Part shown: piece after piece, positions 29,654-37,365 of the stretch | How the letters are laid out: every line of letters starts with the position of its first letter | Position numbering within the stretch: the first letter of the stretch is position 1 | Assembly: GCA_026126025.1 (NCBI GenBank) | Contig: JAHCJZ010000002.1 | Span: 124,001 to 188,000 of the forward strand | Source: Bauldia sp. | GTDB taxonomy: Bacteria > Pseudomonadota > Alphaproteobacteria > Rhizobiales > Kaistiaceae | Length of the DNA stretch: 64,000 nucleotides | Direction: 5' to 3' | Made by a program: the position numbers and the translations under genes | Notes under the pieces: model-generated | The model's database searches: none | The model's input: the letters and a program-made list of their open reading frames with translations, nothing else | Told to the model about the DNA's origin: nothing

Positions 29654-29679
29654 ATCACCCCGGCGAACGTCGGGGTGAT
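29654..29679 (+). terminator. Hairpin after the gcv operon
   Basis: ATCACCCCG (29654-29662) pairs perfectly with CGGGGTGAT (29671-29679) around an 8-base loop, starting 14 bases after gcvPB. There is no T run. Its sequence resembles half of the dispersed palindrome at 11314-11399, so it may be a repeat relic that doubles as a terminator. Confidence 0.55.
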
Positions 29680-29790
29680 ACGCTAAGGGGCACCGAGCGC
29701 GTTTGCTCTCGATTCCGGCGGAATGACGTAGAGATTCGCGTCTTGGGTCGCGTAGTCGGTCGCGCTTCCAGATCGTAGGAGGGCAGCCTT

Positions 29791-30084
29791 TTGCTTCGGA
29801 TCGTTCTGCTTGCTGCGGCTGCCGCAGTCGTCACCGGATGCGCCAGCATCGACCAGTCCGTCACCGCGTTCCGGCCGTCCGATGGCGACATCTGGATGTA
29901 TACCGCCTTTGTAGACGCCACCTATCCGGATAACGCCGCCGGCGAGGCGCGCCGCATGGAAATCCTGGAGCGCTGGTTCGAGGTAAATGAGCTCTGCCAG
30001 AACGGCTACATCATCGACAGCCGCGAGGTCGTCATGCGAAGCGCGACGGTCGGCGACGTCTTGTACGAGGGCCATTGCCTCTAA
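29791..30084 (+). CDS. Small putative lipoprotein of unknown function
   Basis: A 97-residue protein with a lipoprotein signal: a hydrophobic stretch ending in the lipobox VTGC (Cys17), then ASIDQSV. The mature part is about 80 residues with two further Cys (ELCQNGYIID and the terminal GHCL) that could form a disulfide. The start is TTG 29791, chosen because AGGAGG sits 7 bases upstream. It has no functional motif and is followed by a terminator shared with pqqE. Confidence 0.7.
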   Translation: MLRIVLLAAAAAVVTGCASIDQSVTAFRPSDGDIWMYTAFVDATYPDNAAGEARRMEILERWFEVNELCQNGYIIDSREVVMRSATVGDVLYEGHCL

Positions 30085-30086
30085 CG

Positions 30087-30113
30087 AAAACGCCCGGCGA
30101 CCGCCGGGCGTTT
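30087..30113. terminator. Bidirectional rho-independent terminator
   Basis: CGCCCGGC (30091-30098) pairs with GCCGGGCG (30103-30110) around GACC, flanked by AAAA on the left and TTT on the right. It lies 2 bases after the lipoprotein stop and 25 bases after the convergent pqqE stop, so it can serve both strands. Confidence 0.8.
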
Positions 30114-30135
30114 CGATCAGGCCGGGTGCGAAGGC

Positions 30136-31311
30136 CTAGACGCGCTTCGTGCTGGCGGCGTAGTTGCGGTAGATGAAGTCGCGGTTGTCGCCGATGGACT
30201 CCTTTTCCGCGAGCTTGAAGATGCGGTCGTGGAGGGGCGAGAGCGAGCAGGCCGGGTCGGTGTTGCCGGCGTCGCCGGTGAGGGCGAAGGCCTGGCAGCG
30301 GCAGCCGCCCCAGTCGACTTCGCGCAGCTCGCAGCTCTTGCACGGCTCGGGCATCCAGCCGGTGCCGCGATATTTCTGGAAGGCGTCGGAGTTCTGCCAG
30401 ATCCAGGCGATCGACTTGTTGCCGCGGACGGAGTCGAACTCCAGCCCGGTGATACTCTCGGCCGCATGGCAGGGCAGCACCTTGCCGGCGGGCGAGATGT
30501 TGAAGAACTGCCGGCCCCAGCCGCCCATGCACTTCTTCGGGCGGTCGGCATAATAGTCCGGCAGCACGAAGTCGATCTCCATCGCGCCCTTGAGGCGCTT
30601 GCGCGCCTCGGTGACGACGCGCTCGCACTCGTCGAGCTGCTCGATGGTCGGCATCAGGGCGGCGCGGTTCTTCAGCGCCCAGCCATAGTACTGGACGTTC
30701 GCGACCTCGACGCGCGCCGCGCCGAGCTCGACGGCCATGTCGATGATCTCGGGCAGCTGGTCGAGGTTCTGGCGGTGCATCACCGCGTTGACGGTGAGCG
30801 GCAGGCCCGCGGCGCGGACCCAGCGGGCGACCTGGAGCTTCTTGGCGTGGGCGTCGCGGAAGCCGGCGATGCGGTTGGCTACGGCGGCGTCGGCGCCCTG
30901 GAAGCTGATCTGGACGTGGTCAAGGCCGGCATCTGACAGCTCGCGGAGGCGCGCCTCGTCGAGGAGCACGGCGGAGGTGATGAGGTTGGTGTAGAGGCCG
31001 ACCGAGGAGGCGTGGCGCACCAGCTCGGTGAGGTCCTTGCGCACCGTCGGCTCGCCGCCGGAGAAGTGGAACTGGAGGACGCCGATCTCGGCGAGCTCCG
31101 ACATCACCTTCTTCCATTCCTCGGTCGTCAGCTCGGCGCTGGAGCGTTCGAGCTCGACCGGGTTGGAGCAGTAGGGGCACTGCAGCGGACAGCGATGCGT
31201 CAGCTCGGCCAGCACCGCGGCCGGGATGCCGAAATCGACGTGGGTCGCAGCGCCCGGACCGTCGAGTACGGACAGCGTGTCGGTCGGGTCCGCGATAAAG
31301 GCGTCATCCAT
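30136..31311 (-). CDS. pqqE: PqqA peptide cyclase (radical SAM)
   Basis: A 391-residue radical SAM/SPASM enzyme that forms the Glu-Tyr carbon-carbon bond in PqqA, the first step of PQQ synthesis. The SAM cluster motif is C41PLQC45PYC48. The SPASM region holds KCMGGWGRQFFN, LPCHAAESI, CKSCELREVDWGGCRCQA and the terminal DPACSLSP. It works with the chaperone PqqD, whose gene overlaps it by 8 bp. Catalysis consumes SAM, and the 5'-deoxyadenosine it may form would need salvage, which the mtn cluster in this window could provide. Confidence 0.96.
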   Translation of the reverse strand: MDDAFIADPTDTLSVLDGPGAATHVDFGIPAAVLAELTHRCPLQCPYCSNPVELERSSAELTTEEWKKVMSELAEIGVLQFHFSGGEPTVRKDLTELVRHASSVGLYTNLITSAVLLDEARLRELSDAGLDHVQISFQGADAAVANRIAGFRDAHAKKLQVARWVRAAGLPLTVNAVMHRQNLDQLPEIIDMAVELGAARVEVANVQYYGWALKNRAALMPTIEQLDECERVVTEARKRLKGAMEIDFVLPDYYADRPKKCMGGWGRQFFNISPAGKVLPCHAAESITGLEFDSVRGNKSIAWIWQNSDAFQKYRGTGWMPEPCKSCELREVDWGGCRCQAFALTGDAGNTDPACSLSPLHDRIFKLAEKESIGDNRDFIYRNYAASTKRV

Positions 31312-31630
31312 GACTTTCCTCCGCCAAATCGGTCAGGAAGCTCTTTCCCACGAGCTCCTGGAGCATCGGGATCACGTCGCCCGCGATGGTGGCGCGGTCG
31401 GCGATGTATTTCTGGGCCAGCGTGTCGATCACCTCGCCGACGGTGCGCGTGCCGTCGCAAAGCTGCAGGATCTCGACCGCGGTTTCGTCCGGCACGAGCA
31501 CGCGCTCCGGCACCAGGATCACCCAGCGGTCGCGCGTCTTGTCGAAGCGGAGCTTGGCGTAGCGCGGCATGACCAGCCGGCTCGCCTCGGTGACGACCTT
31601 CATTTCAGGCGTGGCGGTCATCACGCTCAT
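31304..31630 (-). CDS. pqqD: PQQ peptide chaperone
   Basis: A 108-residue winged-helix RRE protein that binds PqqA and presents it to PqqE. Recognisable stretches are PRYAKLRFDKTRDRWVILVP and ILQLCDGTRTVGEVIDTLA. I chose ATG 31630, which overlaps the pqqC stop as ATGA; a longer frame to 31711 reads as Arg-rich sequence inside pqqC. The stop overlaps the pqqE start by 8 bp. Confidence 0.94.
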   Translation of the reverse strand: MSVMTATPEMKVVTEASRLVMPRYAKLRFDKTRDRWVILVPERVLVPDETAVEILQLCDGTRTVGEVIDTLAQKYIADRATIAGDVIPMLQELVGKSFLTDLAEESHG

Positions 31631-32376
31631 CGCATTTCCTCGGGCACGTAGGCGCCCGGCGGGATGTGGCCGTCGACATAGGCGTGGTAAAGCGCGTCGA
31701 GCTGCACCCACAGCACGTTTGTCTTGAAGATCAGCGCGTTGCAGACCGCTTCGCGCTCTTCCGGCGTGTGGGCGTGGGCCTTGACGAACTCCAGCGCGAA
31801 GCCGGCGTCGCGCGGCGCCTGCACGAGGCGGCGCCTGAAATAGGCCATCACGTCGTCGGTGATGAAGTCGTAGTGCTCCAGCATGCCGGAGATGCGCTCC
31901 TCATGGATGCCGGAGGCGAAGAGCTCGGTCAGCGACGAGGCGACCGCTTCGAGCGGCGTGCGGTCGCGGACGAAGTTGACGTAGGCGTCCACCGCGAAGC
32001 GCGTCGCGGCGAGGATGCCCGCCGTAGACTCGACATAGGCGCGGTCGATGCCGAGGCCGTCGGTCAGCTTCAGCCAGCGGTCGATGCCGCCCTCGCCGCC
32101 GGGCTCGCCGTCATGGTCGCTGACGCGGTGAATCCATTCGCGGCGGATCTCGCGGTCGCGGAAGCGCGAGATCACGATGGCGTCCTTGATCGGAATCGAG
32201 CTCTGATAATAGAAGCGGTTGAGCGCCCAGGCCTTGACCTGACCCTTGTTGAGCTTCCCGCCATGGAGGAGCTTATGGAACGGGTGGAGGTTGTGATAGC
32301 GGGTCGCGCCGATCTCGCGCAGGCGCGCTTCCATCTCCTCCGACGACCGCAGTTCCTTCGTCACCGCCACGTTCAT
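31627..32376 (-). CDS. pqqC: Pyrroloquinoline-quinone synthase
   Basis: A 249-residue cofactor-free oxidase of the TENA/PqqC fold that catalyses the final ring closure and eight-electron oxidation to PQQ. Typical segments are YHNLHPFHKLLHGGKL, QVKAWALNRFYYQSSIPIKD, RREWIHRVSDHDG and LEHYDFITDDVMAYFRRR. Its start and stop overlap pqqB and pqqD by 4 bp each, so the operon is fully coupled. Confidence 0.96.
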   Translation of the reverse strand: MNVAVTKELRSSEEMEARLREIGATRYHNLHPFHKLLHGGKLNKGQVKAWALNRFYYQSSIPIKDAIVISRFRDREIRREWIHRVSDHDGEPGGEGGIDRWLKLTDGLGIDRAYVESTAGILAATRFAVDAYVNFVRDRTPLEAVASSLTELFASGIHEERISGMLEHYDFITDDVMAYFRRRLVQAPRDAGFALEFVKAHAHTPEEREAVCNALIFKTNVLWVQLDALYHAYVDGHIPPGAYVPEEMR

Positions 32377-33305
32377 AGGACGAACTCCGTTCCGTCGGCC
32401 GGCACGGTCCAGCCGGCACGCTCCAGGGTGGCCCGCTCCGGCGATCCGGGGATATGGGCCGGGTTGGAGTTGTTGATGTGGAGGAAGACCTTGCGGTCGA
32501 CCCCGAGGTCACGGAAGGCGGCGATCGAGCCGGCGTCCCCGGACATCGAGATGTGGCCCATCCGCTTGCCGGTCTTGGTGCCGAGGCCGGCCTCGATCAT
32601 CTCGTCGTCGCGCCAGAGCGTGCCGTCGAAGAAGACGAGCGGGGCGCCGGCGACGCGCTCCTTCAGCGCGGGGGTCATGTCGGCGCAGGCGGCGAGATAG
32701 AAGAAATGCGCGCCGTTGCGGCGGTTGCGGATGTGGAGGCCGAGCGTGTCGCCGACTTCCGTGCCGAAGCCGTGGTCGGCGGCGCTCATGTCCTCGAGAT
32801 AGAGCGGCACCTTGCCCGGAACGGGGAAGGCCACGACCTCGATGCCGGTCGCCTCGCCGTCGGGCAGCTTCAGCTCGAACGCGGTTTCCAGCTCGACCGG
32901 CTGACGCTTCACGAAAGCCGGGTCGAGGACGTTGAAGATCGAGTTCTCGCGAAGGACGGACAGGATCCTGTCATGGCCGTAGATGGTGAACGGCCAGGTC
33001 TCGCGGAGGTGCAGCAGGCCGGCGACGGCGTCGACGTCGCCATTGGTCAGCACCACGCCGGCGATCGGGCTGTGGCGAAGGCCGTGCTTGGGGTGAAGCC
33101 GCGGATTGTCGATGATCTGCTGGCGAAGGTCGGGCGCAGCGTTGATCAGGAACCAGTTGTCGCCGTCGGCGCTCACCGCCACGGAGGCCTGGCTGGCGCG
33201 GAGGGCGGGATGTTCGGCCCAGGCTGCGCGGCAGTTCGCGCAGTTACAGTTCCATTGGGGGAGGCCCCCGCCGGCCGCGGACCCCAGGACAATAACGTGG
33301 ATCAT
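32373..33305 (-). CDS. pqqB: PqqB, hydroxylase of the PQQ pathway
   Basis: A 310-residue metallo-beta-lactamase-fold protein, an iron-dependent hydroxylase acting on the cross-linked PqqA product. The N-terminus VIVLGSAAGGGLPQWNCNC, the stretch LTNGDVDAVAGLLHLRE and FDGTLWRDDEM are diagnostic. It is 37 bp downstream of pqqA and its stop overlaps pqqC. In the minus-strand order pqqA-B-C-D-E no PqqF/G protease is present, as usual in this group. Confidence 0.95.
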   Translation of the reverse strand: MIHVIVLGSAAGGGLPQWNCNCANCRAAWAEHPALRASQASVAVSADGDNWFLINAAPDLRQQIIDNPRLHPKHGLRHSPIAGVVLTNGDVDAVAGLLHLRETWPFTIYGHDRILSVLRENSIFNVLDPAFVKRQPVELETAFELKLPDGEATGIEVVAFPVPGKVPLYLEDMSAADHGFGTEVGDTLGLHIRNRRNGAHFFYLAACADMTPALKERVAGAPLVFFDGTLWRDDEMIEAGLGTKTGKRMGHISMSGDAGSIAAFRDLGVDRKVFLHINNSNPAHIPGSPERATLERAGWTVPADGTEFVL

Positions 33306-33340
33306 CGTCTTGCCCGGGACCCGCGACTGGGGATGTCAAT

Positions 33341-33360
33341 GCTTAGCGCTTGGCGCAAGC
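33341..33360 (-). promoter_or_regulatory. Hairpin at the pqqA 3' end (possible attenuator)
   Basis: On the minus strand GCTTGCGC and GCGCTAAGC form an imperfect stem around CAA, covering the last codons and stop of pqqA. A stem here could slow 3' decay or partly stop transcription, giving more pqqA than pqqBCDE. There is no T tract. Confidence 0.4.
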
Positions 33361-33420
33361 ATACATGTTGATTTCCATGCCGACGCAGACTTCGGCGATC
33401 TTCGGGGTCTTCCAGGACAT
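33343..33420 (-). CDS. pqqA: PqqA, precursor peptide of PQQ
   Basis: A 25-residue ribosomal peptide, MSWKTPKIAEVCVGMEINMY then ACAKR, whose Glu16 and Tyr20 (E-x-x-x-Y) are joined to form PQQ. It is far below the usual gene-size cutoff and easily missed. The ribosome site AGGAGG (33428-33433 on this strand) is 7 bases from the ATG, the strongest in the operon, as expected for a precursor needed in excess. A hairpin at its 3' end separates it from pqqB. Confidence 0.95.
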   Translation of the reverse strand: MSWKTPKIAEVCVGMEINMYACAKR

Positions 33421-33854
33421 TGTAAGTCCTCCTAGTTGGATCGAACGGCAGGAGTGCCGCCGCAAAGGAGGCTATCGGGACGCTGTGCATGGCCAAGCTA
33501 TGATCGGTATTCGGTTTGCCTATGACAGTTTGAAGACCCCTTTCGACTGCCGCTTCCATCTATGCGACGCATCACCTTTGCTAATGTCGATGACGCGCGC
33601 GTGATCGCGCGACAATCGCCTGACGGAGCGATTTCGCAGAGACCCGCGATTTCCGTCTCGTTTCGAGGCGTTCCAGACTCGAAGGGATGTGCCCGAGGCA
33701 GCGGCGGGACCCGATCGACAATGCTGAATCACAAGGTCGTGAAACTGCTCGGGTGACGCCAAGCCATTGTCACGCGACGGTGAGCCGGGCGCTCGACTCA
33801 CGCCGCTCACGGCAAGGCTGGAATTGGCGGATCGAAACGGTAGACTCGGCGGCG
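33421..33854. other. 434-bp divergent intergenic region (pqqA / GntR gene)
   Basis: It should contain the pqqA promoter on the minus strand and the GntR-gene promoter on the plus strand. Apart from the pqqA ribosome site I see no confident motif. Several open frames cross it but have the composition of chance ORFs. Part of it (about 33495-33550) is noticeably less GC-rich than its surroundings, as expected of a promoter area. Confidence 0.5.
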
Positions 33855-34562
33855 ATGCGGACACCCCATCGAACGACCCAGGCGCTGAAGGTTCAATCGG
33901 CGCTCGCCGACGACATCGTGCACGGGCGCATCGCGCCGGGCGAACCGCTGGACGAGACGCGGCTCGCCAGGGCTTTCGGCGTTTCGCGGACCCCGGTGCG
34001 CGAGGCGATCCGGCAGCTCGAGGCGATCGGCCTCGCCGAAGCCCGGCCGCACCGCGGCGCGGTCGCCGCCGATATCTCCGAGCAGCGGCTCGACGAGATG
34101 TTCGTGGTGATGGCGGAGTTGGAGGCGCTCTGCGCCCGCTTTGCCGCGACCGCGATGCGTCCGGCCGAGCGACAAGCGCTTGACGACCTCCACCGTTCGG
34201 CCGGCTCCCTCGTCACCGAGGGCAGCCAGGAGGCCTATGTGACGGCCAACGATGTCTTCCACGAGGCCATCTATCGCGGCGCCCATAACGGCTTCCTCAT
34301 GGAGATGGCCCTCCTAGTGCGGGCTCGTCTCGCGCCGTTCCGCCACGCCCAGTTCGAGACCGTCGGACGCATCGAGAAATCGCATTACGAGCACGGGCAG
34401 GTGGTCGAAGCGATCCTTCGCGGCGACGGGGAGCGCGCGGCGATGGACATGCGGCGGCACATCCTCGTGGTTCGGAGCGCGGTCGAGACCGTGACCCAGG
34501 CGATCCCCGGCCACGAGCGGCCGGCCGCGGTCAGGTCGCCGTCTGAGGCTGCCTCGACCTAG
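33855..34562 (+). CDS. GntR family regulator, FCD (FadR) subfamily
   Basis: A 235-residue transcription factor. The N-terminal winged helix reads LARAFGVSRTPVREAIRQLE followed by GLAEARPHRGAVAADIS. The C-terminal helical FCD domain (from about residue 80) has the metal/ligand-binding pattern D..FH..I (NDVFHEAIYRGAHN) and late histidines (EKSHYEHGQVVEAI, MRRHILVV). It overlaps the 3' end of the allophanate hydrolase gene tail to tail by 32 bp and is the only regulator beside the amide operon, so it is the likely repressor. A candidate operator lies at 44060-44073. ATG 33855 was chosen over a longer low-complexity extension. Confidence 0.88.
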   Translation: MRTPHRTTQALKVQSALADDIVHGRIAPGEPLDETRLARAFGVSRTPVREAIRQLEAIGLAEARPHRGAVAADISEQRLDEMFVVMAELEALCARFAATAMRPAERQALDDLHRSAGSLVTEGSQEAYVTANDVFHEAIYRGAHNGFLMEMALLVRARLAPFRHAQFETVGRIEKSHYEHGQVVEAILRGDGERAAMDMRRHILVVRSAVETVTQAIPGHERPAAVRSPSEAAST

Positions 34563-36354
34563 CGTCGAGATAGGCGCGCCAGCCGCCGAAGCTGGAGATG
34601 TCCGGGGCGCCGCGGACGCCCTCGGTCTCGGCGAGGAAGCCCTTCACCTGCCGCCCGTCGCTGAGCTGGATCGTGCCGATCGCGAGCGGCGGCTGCACGC
34701 TGGCGACGAAGCGGCCGAAGCCATCGGCGGGCAGCACCCAGATCTCGCCTGCGATCGCCGCGCCGCGCCCGGCCGGGACGCGGACGAGGCCGGGCCGCGG
34801 GAGCGCCCCGGCGAGGAGGTGGAGGCGGTAGTCGGGCGCGGTCACCACCGCGCCGCCGAACTGCGCGCCCTCGCGCAGCAGCTCGCCATGGAGCGGCAGG
34901 CCCGACATATGCGCGCCGAAGACGAGGATCGGGATGCCCTCGGGGCGGGGCGCGGGCAAGTGCGGACGGGGCAGCGCCCATGCCGTCGCACCCAGGCGAT
35001 CGGTGGTCGCGCCATGCAGCCGATGGCCGAAGGCCGCCAGCCGCGCATCGTCGCCGCAGCGGCCGATGAGCGTCACGCCCGCGGGCGCGCCGTCGCTGCG
35101 CCAGCCGGCAGGGATGGCAAGCGCGGCGAGGTCGAGGAGGTTGACGAAATTGGTGTAGGTGCCGAGCCGGGCGTTGGCGAAGAACGGGTCGCCCCTCACC
35201 TCGTCGATCGAGCATGGTCCCGGCACCGAGGGAACGCAGAGCATGTCGACGCCGGCCGCGGACCAGACGCGGTCGACCTGGCGGGCGAGGTCGCGGAGGC
35301 GATAGTGGCCTTCGTAGACATCGGCGCCGGTGAGCTTGGTGGCGGCGCCGATGATCTGGCGGGTCACGGCGAGGAGGGAATGTGGGTTCTCCTCGATGAA
35401 GGTGCGGATCGCGGCGTAGCGCTCGCCGATCCACGGGCCGCCATAGAGCAGCGTGCCGACCTCGAAGAAGGGCGAGAAGTCGATCGGCACGAGCTCCGCG
35501 CCGGTCTCCTCCGCCGCGCTCAGCGCCGCGACGAAGGCGAGCTCGGCCTCCTCGTCGCGGAAGACGCGATCCTGGTGGCGCGGTACGCCGATCCGCACGC
35601 GCGGCGGCGCGGCCGCGATAGCGTCAGGCACGTCGATGCGGCGCGACCACGGGTCGGCCGGGTCGTAGCCGCCCATCACGGCGTAGGCGGTCCACGCGTC
35701 CTCGACGGTGAGGGCGAACACGGAGACGCAGTCGAGGGTGCGGCAGGCGGGGACCATGCCGCGGCTGGAGACGGAACCGACGCTCGGCTTGAGCCCGACG
35801 ATGTTGTTGAACGCGGCGGGCACGCGCCCCGAGCCGGCGGTGTCGGTGCCGAGCGCCAGCGGGACGATGCCGCGCGCGACGGCGACCGCAGAGCCCGAGG
35901 ACGAGCCACCGGGCACCATCAGCGGATCGAACGGATTGCGCGGGACGGGCCAGGGGGTGCGCACGCCGACGAGGCCGGTGGCGAACTGGTCGAGATTGGT
36001 CTTGCCGGCGATCAGCGCGCCGGCGGCCCGCAGCCGCGCCACGCATTCGGCGTCCGCCGCGGGCTGGTAGGCATAGTCGGGACAGGCGGCCGTCGTCGGC
36101 AGGCCGGCGACGTCGATATTGTCCTTCACCGCGACCGGGATGCCCCACAGCGGGCGGTCCGGATCGAAAGCGCCGAGCGCGGCGGCTGCGGCCTTTAGGT
36201 CCGCGAGTGGCGTGGTCGCGATGAAGATGCCGGGATCCTTCGCCTCGGCGAGGCGGCGGACCATTTCGTCGATGACGGCTTCGGGCGAGAGTCCGTCCGT
36301 ATAGGCCCGACGCAGAGCGGGCACAGTAAAGACGAGGGCGGCGAGGTCGGTCAT
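34531..36354 (-). CDS. atzF: Allophanate hydrolase
   Basis: A 607-residue amidase-signature enzyme that hydrolyses allophanate, finally giving two ammonia and two CO2. The catalytic triad is Lys77 (AVKDNIDVAG), cis-Ser151 (PGGSSSGSA) and Ser175 (GTDTAGSGRVPA). The C-terminal about 150 residues form the second, allophanate-specific domain found in full-length AtzF (VFGAHMSGLPLHGEL, GEIWVLP). It is the last gene of a nine-gene operon, 3 bp after the cupin gene. With the biuret hydrolase upstream, it completes biuret to allophanate to ammonia. Confidence 0.92.
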   Translation of the reverse strand: MTDLAALVFTVPALRRAYTDGLSPEAVIDEMVRRLAEAKDPGIFIATTPLADLKAAAAALGAFDPDRPLWGIPVAVKDNIDVAGLPTTAACPDYAYQPAADAECVARLRAAGALIAGKTNLDQFATGLVGVRTPWPVPRNPFDPLMVPGGSSSGSAVAVARGIVPLALGTDTAGSGRVPAAFNNIVGLKPSVGSVSSRGMVPACRTLDCVSVFALTVEDAWTAYAVMGGYDPADPWSRRIDVPDAIAAAPPRVRIGVPRHQDRVFRDEEAELAFVAALSAAEETGAELVPIDFSPFFEVGTLLYGGPWIGERYAAIRTFIEENPHSLLAVTRQIIGAATKLTGADVYEGHYRLRDLARQVDRVWSAAGVDMLCVPSVPGPCSIDEVRGDPFFANARLGTYTNFVNLLDLAALAIPAGWRSDGAPAGVTLIGRCGDDARLAAFGHRLHGATTDRLGATAWALPRPHLPAPRPEGIPILVFGAHMSGLPLHGELLREGAQFGGAVVTAPDYRLHLLAGALPRPGLVRVPAGRGAAIAGEIWVLPADGFGRFVASVQPPLAIGTIQLSDGRQVKGFLAETEGVRGAPDISSFGGWRAYLDARSRQPQTAT

Positions 36355-36357
36355 GGC

Positions 36358-36705
36358 TCAGCCCTCGCCGAGGATGCGCACCGGCTTCTCCCACTGGATC
36401 AGCACGACGCAGCCTTCCTCCGACCGGACGCTGTGCCGGGTGCCGGCCGGATTGATTGCGATGGTGCCGGCCCGGTAGAGGCCGCGCTCGTCGGACTGGC
36501 TGCCGTCGAGGACGACGACCGTCTCCAGGCCGGCATGCTCGTGCAGCGGCACCGACGCGCCCGGCCGATAGCGGAGCAGCGCGACGGAGGCGCCGGCCGG
36601 ATCGCCGCCCAGGCGGCAAATCTCGACGCCGTCGCGGAACGGCTCGAAGGGCGCGGTCTTCCACCCGCCCTTGAGGAGGTCGGCAAGCACGGACGGATCA
36701 GCCAC
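36358..36705 (-). CDS. Small cupin-domain protein
   Basis: A 115-residue single-cupin protein. The metal-binding motifs are [17 protein letters not shown] (His, His, Glu) and the later GTRHSV (His), in the ChrR/anti-sigma-like cupin style. Catalytic role or substrate is unknown. Its start overlaps the preceding cysteine hydrolase gene by 8 bp and it ends 3 bp before atzF. It is therefore part of the amide operon, perhaps as a sensor or an isomerase for a pathway intermediate. Confidence 0.82.
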   Translation of the reverse strand: MADPSVLADLLKGGWKTAPFEPFRDGVEICRLGGDPAGASVALLRYRPGASVPLHEHAGLETVVVLDGSQSDERGLYRAGTIAINPAGTRHSVRSEEGCVVLIQWEKPVRILGEG

Positions 36706-37363
36706 GCAGCGCCTCGACCACCTGGTCGGTCGTCGCCGTCCAGCCGACGATGGCGCCCTGCGCGCGGATCATCTCCAGCGTCGCCGCCTTGAACTGCGGG
36801 AAATAGCTCTCGGTCGCGTCCTCGGCGAGGAGCACCTCGTAGCCGCGGTCGTTGGCCTCGCGCATCGTGGTCTGAACGCAGACCTCCGTGGTGACGCCAG
36901 CGAAGACCAGCTGGGTGATGCCGAGGCGTTCCAGCACCTCGGTCAGCTCCGTGGCGTAGAAAGCACCCTTCCCCGGCTTCTCGATCACGATCTCCGTCGC
37001 GGTCGGCGCGAGCTCGTCGATGATCTCGGTGCCGGGTTCGCCGGCGATGAGAATGCGCCCCATCGCCCCGGCGTCGCCGATGCGGGCGCCCGGGTTGCCG
37101 CGCTCCCGCTTGGCGGGCGGACAGTCCGACAAATCGGGGCGGTGGCATTCTTTGGTGTGGATCACCGGCACCCGCGCCTCGCGGAAGCCGGCGATCAGCC
37201 GGCCGACGGTGGGCACGATCGCGCCGAGGCGGGCGACGTCATTGCCGAGGCTTTCGCCGAAGCCGCCCGGCTCGATGAAGTCGCGCTGCATGTCGATCAC
37301 GATCAGCGCCGCCTTCGCGGGATCGAGGGCGAAGTCGAACGGCTTGGCGTTGATGACCCCCAT
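36698..37363 (-). CDS. Cysteine hydrolase, isochorismatase-like (second ureide hydrolase)
   Basis: A 221-residue member of the cysteine hydrolase family with the triad Asp24 (VIDMQRDF), Lys129 (EKPGKGAF) and Cys162 ([11 protein letters not shown]). It is a diverged paralogue of the BiuH-like protein two genes upstream. Members hydrolyse biuret, triuret, ureidoacrylate, N-carbamoylsarcosine or nicotinamide. In an operon that already has BiuH and allophanate hydrolase, a triuret hydrolase or another ureide hydrolase is an attractive reading, but not proven. ATG 37363 is 2 bp after the ABC ATPase stop; the longer frame overlaps that gene. Confidence 0.85.
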   Translation of the reverse strand: MGVINAKPFDFALDPAKAALIVIDMQRDFIEPGGFGESLGNDVARLGAIVPTVGRLIAGFREARVPVIHTKECHRPDLSDCPPAKRERGNPGARIGDAGAMGRILIAGEPGTEIIDELAPTATEIVIEKPGKGAFYATELTEVLERLGITQLVFAGVTTEVCVQTTMREANDRGYEVLLAEDATESYFPQFKAATLEMIRAQGAIVGWTATTDQVVEALRG

Positions 37364-37365
37364 CG

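Noticed and set aside
33350-33604. A plus-strand frame antisense to pqqA
   Set aside because: It overlaps the certain PqqA peptide gene and has no ribosome site or family resemblance.
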